A DNA stretch of 14,683 nt from Faecalibacterium sp. (GTDB lineage: Bacteria > Bacillota > Clostridia > Oscillospirales > Ruminococcaceae): contig JAHHRK010000036.1 of NCBI GenBank assembly GCA_020025795.1, positions 1-14,683 on the forward strand. The letters run 5' to 3'. Of this stretch, positions 1 to 5,145 are shown piece by piece. Below the pieces are notes generated by a model that made no database searches, had not been told where the DNA came from, and saw only the letters and a list, made by a program, of their open reading frames with translations. The position numbers and the translations under genes are program-made. Every line of letters starts with the position of its first letter. Position 1 is the stretch's first letter.

Positions 1-1144
1 CTGCAACCTTCTTCAGAGTAACATTCTCAGTCACGTTCTCTGCAGCAACAGTCAGCTGCTTGGTGAAGGTTTCATAGCCTTCTGCAGTAACAGTCAGGGT
101 ATATTCCTTGTTTGCTGCCACCTCGCTCAGAGTAAAGTTGCCCTCTGCGCCGGTGGTAGTAGTCTTTTCACCCAGAGCAACCGTTGCACCCACAACAGCT
201 GCCTTTTCCTCGTTCACAACCTTACCAGTAACAGTAACGGTCGCAGCAGGAGCGGTTTCTTCTTTGGCTGCCCAAGTAAAATCTTTATCCTTGTACTTAG
301 TCATGCCCTCGTAATCGGCCTTGGTATAAGTCTTTTCGCCTACAACCAAGTCGGAAACGGTAACATCCGTTTTTTCATTACCCCACTTAGCAGCGCCAAA
401 GCCAATCTGACCCTGTTTATCTTTCAGTCCCAGGAAATTAGAATTGTTTGCCGTTGCAGTAGCCTTCTTGCCAGTGGTTTCATTGTTCACGGTAATTTCC
501 AGGCCAGCATCCTTGTACACACCGGACACCTTAACGATATCGCCAGGATTAACAGCCGGTAAAGTGTTCAGGTTAGGCCAGAGGTGCTCACCATTATTGT
601 TATACTCATAGAGCCAGCCAGTCTGGCCGTCATAAGCAATGTAACCCCATTCCGTATTGCTTGCGTATTTGGTAACGAAGCGGAAACGAGTTGCATTCTT
701 GGCGCTGTTCAGTTTCAGAGTAAAACTGAAGTTTTCTGCATTATAAGCATCCTTAGAAAGCACAAATGCCTCTGGATCGTTCGTGCCGAAGTGGCCATTG
801 CCGTTCTGTTCGCCTGCAACCAGGTGCATCTGAACAGACTCAGCTTTCACTTCAGGCTCTGCCTCTACTTCAGGAGCAGCAGGCTCTTCTGCCTCTGCTT
901 CGGGAGCAGCAGCTTCCTCTGCTTTTTCTTCAGGAGCAGCAGGCTCTTCGTTCTGCTTTTCCTCAACAACGATCGATTCCTCGTCGACCTTAGGTTCTTC
1001 CTCCACTACCTGCGTTTCCACAGTCGTCTCAGAAGGTGTCACCGGAATGTCAGTGCCTGCGGCGAAAGCGGGTGCTGCAATCTGCATCATCACGCTGACA
1101 GCGCAAACAAAGCTGATGACTTTTTGTGCCAGCTTTCTTTTCAC
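1..1144 (-). CDS. Secreted surface protein, N-terminal part (GTG start; runs off left edge)
   Basis: I infer a GTG start at 1144 because AGGAGGA lies just upstream (1153-1159) and an export signal follows at once. The visible 381 residues read as: signal peptide 1-28 (KRK, hydrophobic core, likely cleavage after APAFA); an acidic Glu/Ala/Pro linker at about 30-103; a beta-rich domain at about 104-290 that resembles laminin G-like or concanavalin-type folds (RFRFVTKY, WGYIAYDGQTGWLYEY, GQIGFGAAKW); and a carboxypeptidase regulatory-like Ig fold at about 300-380 (TVTGKVV, GATVALGEKT, AEGYETF). The linker holds three 10-residue tandem repeats. The protein is probably exported and cell-wall or glycan associated, but no anchor or catalytic domain is visible because the C-terminus lies outside the window. 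Its substrate cannot be named. Domain names rest on sequence feel rather than a profile search; the reading frame and signal peptide are secure. Confidence 0.85.
   Translation of the reverse strand, partial: MKRKLAQKVISFVCAVSVMMQIAAPAFAAGTDIPVTPSETTVETQVVEEEPKVDEESIVVEEKQNEEPAAPEEKAEEAAAPEAEAEEPAAPEVEAEPEVKAESVQMHLVAGEQNGNGHFGTNDPEAFVLSKDAYNAENFSFTLKLNSAKNATRFRFVTKYASNTEWGYIAYDGQTGWLYEYNNNGEHLWPNLNTLPAVNPGDIVKVSGVYKDAGLEITVNNETTGKKATATANNSNFLGLKDKQGQIGFGAAKWGNEKTDVTVSDLVVGEKTYTKADYEGMTKYKDKDFTWAAKEETAPAATVTVTGKVVNEEKAAVVGATVALGEKTTTTGAEGNFTLSEVAANKEYTLTVTAEGYETFTKQLTVAAENVTENVTLKKVA
860..949 (-). repeat. Three tandem 30-bp coding repeats in the acidic linker
   Basis: Residues 66-95 of the surface protein are three in-frame 10-residue units: EEPAAPEEKA, EEAAAPEAEA and EEPAAPEVEA, followed by a partial EPEVKA. 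The DNA repeats with the same 30-base period. Such Pro/Glu/Ala linkers act as extended spacers in Gram-positive surface proteins, and near-identical units can change copy number by slippage. Confidence 0.85.
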
Positions 1145-1208
1145 TTGTGGTCTCCTCCTAATCTCTTCTGCATTTACGTTGTGTCTGAAATGCGCCAGAC
1201 GCTAGCGC

Positions 1209-1245
1209 CCGCCCCATTATTCCGTGGGGTTGGTTTCCGGGGCGG
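1209..1245 (-). other. GC-rich hairpin in the 5' leader of the surface protein gene
   Basis: CCGCCCC at 1209-1215 and GGGGCGG at 1239-1245 form a perfect 7-bp stem with a 23-base loop, in an otherwise AT-rich leader. It lies downstream of the likely -10 element and upstream of the ribosome binding site, so it would be in the mRNA 5' untranslated region. It could stabilise the message or take part in regulation. No known riboswitch family is recognised. Confidence 0.5.
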
Positions 1246-1285
1246 ATTGTTTTTGATATGAAAATACCACAAAACTTCCCCTCGT

Positions 1286-1315
1286 ATTATAACAAATTTT
1301 GTATTGTAATTTGTT
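1286..1315 (-). promoter_or_regulatory. Promoter -10 and overlapping 8-bp inverted repeat (possible operator)
   Basis: On the minus strand TATAAT lies at 1291-1286. It touches a perfect inverted repeat: AACAAATT at 1291-1298 and AATTTGTT at 1308-1315, with 9 bases between. The repeat fills the spacer and the place of the -35 box, and I see no good -35 hexamer at 17 bases. That fits a promoter whose recognition depends on, or is blocked by, a dimeric regulator. The predicted leader to the GTG start is about 135 bases. The rest of the stretch 1316-1428 is AT-rich with no gene. Confidence 0.5.
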
Positions 1316-1428
1316 GCCTTTATTTTCTAACATAATGGGTTTTTTCCACTTTTTTTCACCTCATTTTTATTTTATTTGTGCTATTTTGCCATTTTATTCC
1401 TTTTTTATATATAAAATGCCCTCTGTAT

Positions 1429-1482
1429 AAAAAAAATCCCTTTTGTACAGTCCGAATTGGATTCTTCTCTGTACAAAAGGGA
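1429..1482 (-). terminator. Intrinsic terminator of the phospholipase C-like gene
   Basis: TCCCTTTTGTACAG at 1437-1450 pairs perfectly over 14 bp with 1469-1482, with an 18-base loop. On the minus strand the stem is followed by eight Ts (A8 at 1429-1436). It lies 26 bases past the stop of the gene ending at 1509. A weaker T-rich stretch also follows on the plus strand. Confidence 0.85.
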
Positions 1483-1508
1483 CATTCTTTTTATAAAATG
1501 TAAAATGC

Positions 1509-2528
1509 TCAGGACATTGCCGGCTCGGCGGCATCCTCCATCAGGTCTTTCGCCGGTTGTGTATTCTCTTTGGGCTGGGGTTTGGCCGTTGCGCACGGGC
1601 ATACTGCCGGTTCGGCGCTCTGCGGTGTCTCCACACCCCAGGTATAATCCTTACTGCCCACCAAAGGCCAGAACAGATCCCAGCCGGTATAAGCAGCAGT
1701 TGCTTCCCGCATCAGCAGGGTACAATACATTTCTGCCTTTTCCAGCAGCTGATAGATATTTTCCTCCCGCGTTTCGCCGGTATAGGGATCCTGCCACACA
1801 TTGGGCAGGCGGATACCTTTTTTTGCATCTTTGCCGGAAATGCCGCGCAGCGGTGCCGGGGTCAGATGCCCGGTGATATAACCTTTTCCGCCAATGAACC
1901 GTTCAATCACCTTGAAAACCTTTTGACGCAGGCGCAACGGAGTGCGGGATGCGAACAGTCCGCGCAGAAAATATGCATGGGAAAAAGCGTCTGCCAGGCA
2001 GCTGCCGGGAATGTCCAACCCATAGGTATCAGAAATGGCACGCTGCAGCTGCGCGATCACCTGAGCAAGCTCCACACCTTTCAGTCGGGGGCTGATATCC
2101 TTCAGCGGCACCGAACCGCTGCCAGTGGCTTTCTGATGCAGGTGGCTGTCCAGCGCAATTTCAAATGCGCCATGCCCAGTACGTCCGCCGTACACCGCAC
2201 AGCACCGGGTAACAGCCTCCACATAGGGGTGCACCACGGTATCTGCACCATAGTGGCACAAAAAGCCCAAAAAATAATCCCGCTGCACCGGTGTAACTGC
2301 GTGACGGCTCAGTGCTTTCAAAAAGGCACCGGTGCGTTCTGCGTGCATCCGGTTGCCCAGGGCCGGCAGATTGATCTTGCGCTTGGCGCCGGACTTCCAT
2401 GCCTGATAGCAGAACAGCATATCCGGTCCGTTGGCACCGGTCATAAAGGCTTCGCGGGAGGTGATATTCCATCCGGCAGCCTGTGCCGCTTTCAATGCAA
2501 TGCTGGAGTGGGTATATCCTTCAGGCAT
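1509..2528 (-). CDS. Zinc-dependent phospholipase C family protein
   Basis: This 339-residue protein begins MPEGYTH at 2528. I prefer this start to an in-frame ATG 20 codons upstream because AAAGGGGAA precedes it and family members begin near this motif. It matches the zinc-dependent phospholipase C-like family (PF00882 type): His7, Asp36 (GPDM), the H92-x3-D96-x3-H100 motif (LCHYGADTVVHPYV) and H119-x3-E123 (HGAFEIALD) are likely metal ligands. No signal peptide is seen, so unlike secreted clostridial phospholipases it probably acts in the cytoplasm. Its substrate is unknown, and lipase activity is a family label rather than something the sequence proves. The last 40 or so residues are a Pro/Ala/Glu/Lys-rich tail (AEPAVCPCATAKPQP) that looks disordered. 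It has its own terminator downstream and probably its own promoter. Confidence 0.82.
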   Translation of the reverse strand: MPEGYTHSSIALKAAQAAGWNITSREAFMTGANGPDMLFCYQAWKSGAKRKINLPALGNRMHAERTGAFLKALSRHAVTPVQRDYFLGFLCHYGADTVVHPYVEAVTRCCAVYGGRTGHGAFEIALDSHLHQKATGSGSVPLKDISPRLKGVELAQVIAQLQRAISDTYGLDIPGSCLADAFSHAYFLRGLFASRTPLRLRQKVFKVIERFIGGKGYITGHLTPAPLRGISGKDAKKGIRLPNVWQDPYTGETREENIYQLLEKAEMYCTLLMREATAAYTGWDLFWPLVGSKDYTWGVETPQSAEPAVCPCATAKPQPKENTQPAKDLMEDAAEPAMS

Positions 2529-2569
2529 AGTGCGTTCCCCTTTACCGTTTTTTCGTGTATATATGACAA

Positions 2570-2598
2570 AAGGCGCCCTGTTTCGCACAGAGCGCCTT
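2570..2598 (-). terminator. Hairpin terminator between the COG2426 gene and the phospholipase C-like gene
   Basis: A 12-bp stem, AAGGCGCYCTGT type (2570-2581 with 2587-2598, one G-T wobble), has a 5-base loop and a short T-run on the minus strand. It lies about 30 bases past the stop of the gene ending at 2629, so it should end that transcript. Confidence 0.72.
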
Positions 2599-2599
2599 C

Positions 2600-2628
2600 A
2601 TTGTACACTTTTTCCCGGGATTGTGCAA
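2600..2628 (-). promoter_or_regulatory. Promoter for the phospholipase C-like gene
   Basis: Minus-strand TTGCAC (2628-2623), a 17-base spacer and TACAAT (2605-2600) form a fair sigma-70/SigA promoter. The -10 is preceded by TG. The start of transcription would fall near 2593, inside the 5' arm of the preceding terminator hairpin, giving a leader of about 65 bases. Confidence 0.55.
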
Positions 2629-3111
2629 TCAGGCCACAGCAAAAATGCTGCTGAGTGCACCCAGCAGACCTGCGCTGGCCAGGCCCATGATAATACCAGC
2701 CAGCAGCACACCGCCCATGCAGGCGATCAGCACATCCTTGAACTTCATATCCAGGATCGAAGCTGCCAGCGTACCGGTCCAGGCGCCGGTACCGGGCAGG
2801 GGAATACCAACAAACAGCAGCAGTGCCAATGTCAAACCACGGCCTGCCTTTTCTTCCAGCTTGCGGCCGCCCTTTTCGCCCTTGACGATAAAGAACTTGC
2901 AGATACCGCCGATCAGCGGCTTATTGCAGCCCCAGATCAAGAACTTACGGGCAAACAGATAAATAAACGGTACGGGCAGCATATTGCCCAGCACACAGAC
3001 AATATAGGTAGGTACCACAGGCAGACCCCAGGCCAAGCCAACGGGAATTGCACCGCGCAGCTCAATGATGGGCAGCATGGAAATCAAGAAAACAGCCAGA
3101 TATTTCAGCAT
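2629..3111 (-). CDS. COG2426 small multi-drug export family membrane protein
   Basis: This is a 160-residue integral membrane protein with about four hydrophobic segments. It opens LAVFLISMLPIIELRGAIPV, the hallmark N-terminus of the COG2426/PF06695 family, and contains VGIPLPGTGAWTG, the conserved Pro/Gly re-entrant-like motif. Length is typical for the family. The family carries the name 'small multi-drug export' but transport activity is poorly established, so the substrate should be treated as unknown. GGAG lies about 7 bases before the ATG. An extended -10 promoter upstream and a hairpin terminator downstream suggest a single-gene unit, although no clear terminator separates it from the exonuclease gene upstream. 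Confidence 0.85.
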   Translation of the reverse strand: MLKYLAVFLISMLPIIELRGAIPVGLAWGLPVVPTYIVCVLGNMLPVPFIYLFARKFLIWGCNKPLIGGICKFFIVKGEKGGRKLEEKAGRGLTLALLLFVGIPLPGTGAWTGTLAASILDMKFKDVLIACMGGVLLAGIIMGLASAGLLGALSSIFAVA

Positions 3112-3159
3112 TTCGTTACTCCTGTCAAAATGTTATTGCACGATCTCATACAAGAAAGC

Positions 3160-3168
3160 ATTGTACCA
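3160..3168 (-). promoter_or_regulatory. Extended -10 promoter for the COG2426 gene
   Basis: Minus strand TGGTACAAT is an extended -10 element (TGn plus TACAAT) about 50 bases before the start codon. The -35 region (around TTTTCT) is weak, which is usual when TGn is present. Confidence 0.45.
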
Positions 3169-3212
3169 GAAAGTACAGCAAAAGAAAAGCCGTAGCCTTG
3201 TAAATTTTTTAT

Positions 3213-3965
3213 TTACAGATCAATCTCCAAGCTGACAGGGCAGTGGTCGCTGCCAAAAATGTCGTTGTGGATTTCCGCTGCGCGAATCCGATCCGCAATG
3301 CGGGCAGAAACCAGGAAATAGTCGATGCGCCATCCTGCATTCTTTTCCCGTGCATGGAAACGGTAGCTCCACCAGCTGTACTTCACCTCGTCCGGATGGA
3401 TTGCGCGGAAGCTGTCCACAAAACCGGCGTTCTGCAGCTCGGTCATTTTGGCACGTTCTTCGTCCGTAAAGCCTGCATTTTTCCGGTTAGTGGTGGGGTT
3501 CTTCAAATCAATAGGCTGATGCGCTACGTTCAAATCGCCGCACAAAATCACCGGCTTTTTCGCATCCAGTGCTAAAAGATATGCACGGAACGCATCCTCC
3601 CATTCCATGCGGTAATCCAAACGGCGCAATTCATTTTGACTATTGGGGGTGTAGCAGTTCACCAGATAAAAATTGGGATATTCCAGTGTAAGTACGCGAC
3701 CTTCGTGGTCGTGCTGTTCGATACCGATGCCCGTTGTTACCGCGACAGGCTGAGTGCGGCACCAGCAAGCCGTTCCAGAATAGCCTTTTTTCTCGGCGCT
3801 GTTTATGTATTCGGTGTAGCCATCGGGGGAAAATTCTGCCTGACCAGGCTGCATTTTGGTTTCCTGTACGGAAAACACATCTGCATCCAGTGCCGCAAAG
3901 GACGCGGCAAAATCGTGGGTGAGGCAGGCGCGCAGGCCGTTTACATTCCAGCTGACCAGTTTCAT
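3213..3965 (-). CDS. xth: Exodeoxyribonuclease III (AP endonuclease)
   Basis: A 250-residue cytoplasmic DNA repair enzyme of the ExoIII/AP endonuclease 1 family. It cuts the phosphodiester backbone 5' of abasic sites and removes 3' blocking groups in base excision repair. Visible catalytic motifs, in order: N7 in WNVNGLRA, E35 in QETK, GYSGTA at 61-66, Y105 in NCYTPN, D144 and N146 in GDLNVAH, D215 in WRIDYF, and the D240-H241 pair in SDHCPV. Length is normal. The start at 3965 is chosen because AAAAGGAG precedes it and MKLVSWNVNGLRA is the standard N-terminus; an upstream in-frame ATG would add 27 unrelated residues. An extended -10 lies about 55 bases upstream. No strong terminator is visible after the stop. 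Confidence 0.96.
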   Translation of the reverse strand: MKLVSWNVNGLRACLTHDFAASFAALDADVFSVQETKMQPGQAEFSPDGYTEYINSAEKKGYSGTACWCRTQPVAVTTGIGIEQHDHEGRVLTLEYPNFYLVNCYTPNSQNELRRLDYRMEWEDAFRAYLLALDAKKPVILCGDLNVAHQPIDLKNPTTNRKNAGFTDEERAKMTELQNAGFVDSFRAIHPDEVKYSWWSYRFHAREKNAGWRIDYFLVSARIADRIRAAEIHNDIFGSDHCPVSLEIDL

Positions 3966-4017
3966 AGATACTCCTTTTCGCCAAAAGCGTATGCATTGGT
4001 TTTTATGGTTTTCATTT

Positions 4018-4026
4018 AGTATATCA
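4018..4026 (-). promoter_or_regulatory. Extended -10 promoter for the exonuclease III gene
   Basis: Minus strand TGATATACT, an extended -10 (TGn plus TATACT), lies about 55 bases before the start codon. No strong -35 is visible at the expected distance. Confidence 0.5.
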
Positions 4027-4101
4027 TATCCGAAAGTGGCTTGCATCTAAAAAGTCGGTGCCGCCGCCCGGAAATCCTTACCTATATAATGGATTCATAT
4101 C

Positions 4102-4133
4102 AAAAAAACGCCGTCAGGGGAGCGACGGCGTTT
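4102..4133 (-). terminator. Intrinsic terminator of folT
   Basis: AAACGCCGTC (4106-4115) pairs perfectly over 10 bp with 4124-4133, with an 8-base loop. On the minus strand the stem runs into a seven-T tract (4102-4108). It lies 15 bases past the folT stop. Confidence 0.88.
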
Positions 4134-4147
4134 GACATGATAAAACC

Positions 4148-4711
4148 TTATTTATTTTTCTGCAGCATCGGCAGCTTGCGCAACGCCGATGCCACCGGGA
4201 TGCAAATCAGCGTAATCACCGCAGCGGTAACCAGACTGGACACCATACGGTGAATGGATGCGCCAAACACCAGGGCAAAGGAATAGTAGCCCCAGAACGT
4301 GCTGTCTGCCCACATAACCAACGTAGTAACGACTGAGCTTGCGATGGATGCAAGCATCAGGATACCACCCAGCAGCAGGGGGCTTTTTTCCGCCTGACGG
4401 CCTGCTTTGCAAACAGCCAGCACCAGCAGACCTACCAGCAGGCCACGGCACATGGGGGGCAGCATCCACAGCGGCATCGTGGGGCTCAAGCCGTAGGTGA
4501 GCATCTGATTGATAAATTCACCCATGCCTGCCACCAGTACGGCGTGGGCGGGACCCAGCAGAATGGCCGCCAGAATTACCGGCAGGGAAGAAAATGTAAT
4601 GTGCAAAAAGTTGCCCACCTTGATGCCCAGATAGGTGGAAAGCAGCACATACATGGCAGCCAGCAGGGCACACAGCGTCATTTTGGCAACGCGACGATTT
4701 TGTTTGGACAT
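4148..4711 (-). CDS. folT: Folate-specific ECF transporter S component
   Basis: This 187-residue membrane protein has about six hydrophobic segments. It fits the S components of energy-coupling factor vitamin transporters: a short basic N-terminus, a first helix with CALLAAMYVLLSTYL, then GNFLHITFSSLPVILAAILL with GPAHAVLVAGMGEFI. That layout is typical of the folate subfamily. The specificity call rests mainly on the THF riboswitch directly upstream, a class known to control folT. It would bind folate and work with a shared EcfA/A'/T module encoded elsewhere; none of those genes is in the window. A strong AAGGAGG lies 10 bases before the ATG. The gene is bounded by the riboswitch terminator upstream and its own terminator downstream, so it appears to be a single-gene unit. 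Confidence 0.88.
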   Translation of the reverse strand: MSKQNRRVAKMTLCALLAAMYVLLSTYLGIKVGNFLHITFSSLPVILAAILLGPAHAVLVAGMGEFINQMLTYGLSPTMPLWMLPPMCRGLLVGLLVLAVCKAGRQAEKSPLLLGGILMLASIASSVVTTLVMWADSTFWGYYSFALVFGASIHRMVSSLVTAAVITLICIPVASALRKLPMLQKNK

Positions 4712-4761
4712 AAAAAAACAACCTCCTTATTCCTCAGCAGCTGCGCCGCAGGACAGGAGGC

Positions 4762-4809
4762 AAAAAAAGGGACGGCAAACGACGGCAAAAAGCCGCAGTC
4801 TGACATCCC
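4762..4809 (-). terminator. Terminator between the THF riboswitch and folT
   Basis: An 18-base arm at 4792-4809 pairs with 4769-4786 around an A5 loop, with two mismatches and a few G-T wobbles. On the minus strand it is followed by seven Ts (4762-4768). It lies between the aptamer and the folT ribosome binding site, so it is the probable output element of the riboswitch: folate-dependent premature termination. Confidence 0.82.
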
Positions 4810-4829
4810 TTGTCTGCATTCCCATTATG

Positions 4830-4929
4830 CAGCAGCGGGATGCGGGCGATGCACCGCGGGTTCGTCCCTTCGTCCATGGTGCAACTCCCCGTCACCACAG
4901 CACTTGACGCGCTTCGCCCTACTCTGTTG
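4830..4929 (-). ncRNA. THF (tetrahydrofolate) riboswitch aptamer
   Basis: On the minus strand this 100-base stretch has the hallmarks of the folT-type THF riboswitch. P1 is CAACAG (4929-4924) with CTGCTG (4835-4830), one mismatch. P2 is a perfect GGGCGA (4919-4914) with TCGCCC (4849-4844). The conserved junction reads GCGCGTCAAGTG, followed by GACGGGGAGTTG, then CCGCGGTG, and GCATCC just after P2. All parts appear in the order known for this class. It binds reduced folates. A consensus-like promoter lies just upstream with the start predicted at about 4931, which matches the aptamer edge, and a terminator lies downstream before folT. Confidence 0.93.
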
Positions 4930-4937
4930 ATAGATGC

Positions 4938-4967
4938 ATTATAAAGCATCTTTACAAGCAAATGCAA
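4938..4967 (-). promoter_or_regulatory. Promoter of the riboswitch-folT transcript
   Basis: Minus-strand TTGCAT (4967-4962), 18 bases, then a perfect TATAAT (4943-4938). The predicted start near 4931 is two bases before the first paired base of the riboswitch P1 stem. The -10 lies in the loop of a small inverted repeat (AGATGC/GCATCT, 4932-4951). Confidence 0.72.
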
Positions 4968-5094
4968 GCTTTTCCGCAAAAGATTTTGTAGATGGTGCGT
5001 AATAAAGTAAGACTTTCCTGGTGAATCTGCCGACACAAGCTGCCTTTGGGGGTTCATCTTTGGTTTGTCCGGATTGCTTTTTTGCAGCGGTTTA

Positions 5095-5129
5095 TTTTTC
5101 CACCAAGTGCCCATACTGTTGTGGAAAAA
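5095..5129 (+). promoter_or_regulatory. 9-bp inverted repeat in the enolase leader
   Basis: TTTTTCCAC (5095-5103) and GTGGAAAAA (5121-5129) are perfect complements with a 17-base gap. The repeat ends two bases before the AAAGGAG ribosome binding site (from 5132) of the enolase gene. It could be an operator or an mRNA hairpin that affects translation. The rest of the stretch 4970-5094 shows no gene, and I find no convincing enolase promoter in it. Confidence 0.45.
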
Positions 5130-5145
5130 TGAAAGGAGCATCGCC

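Noticed and set aside
860..949. Possible CRISPR array because of a 30-base period
   Set aside because: The units are directly adjacent with no unique spacers, in frame, and encode a Glu/Ala/Pro linker.
1209..1250. GC stem plus T-run read as a plus-strand terminator
   Set aside because: No plus-strand gene precedes it, the loop is long (23 bases), and it lies in the expected leader of the minus-strand surface gene.
584..1261. 225-codon plus-strand frame rich in Phe, Leu and Arg
   Set aside because: It is antisense to the surface protein gene, whose signal peptide, repeats and ribosome site are clear. The Phe/Leu/Arg pattern is the complement of the Glu/Ala/Pro repeats.
1557..2654. 365-codon open frame on the plus strand
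   Set aside because: It is antisense to the phospholipase C-like gene, rich in Cys, His and Gln, matches no family, lacks a ribosome site, and crosses the terminator at 2570-2598.
3175..3212. Hairpin terminator after the exonuclease III gene
   Set aside because: The T-rich stretch has only a very short, weak stem, and the GTAAAT/ATTTAC pairing there overlaps the stop codon. It is not enough to call.
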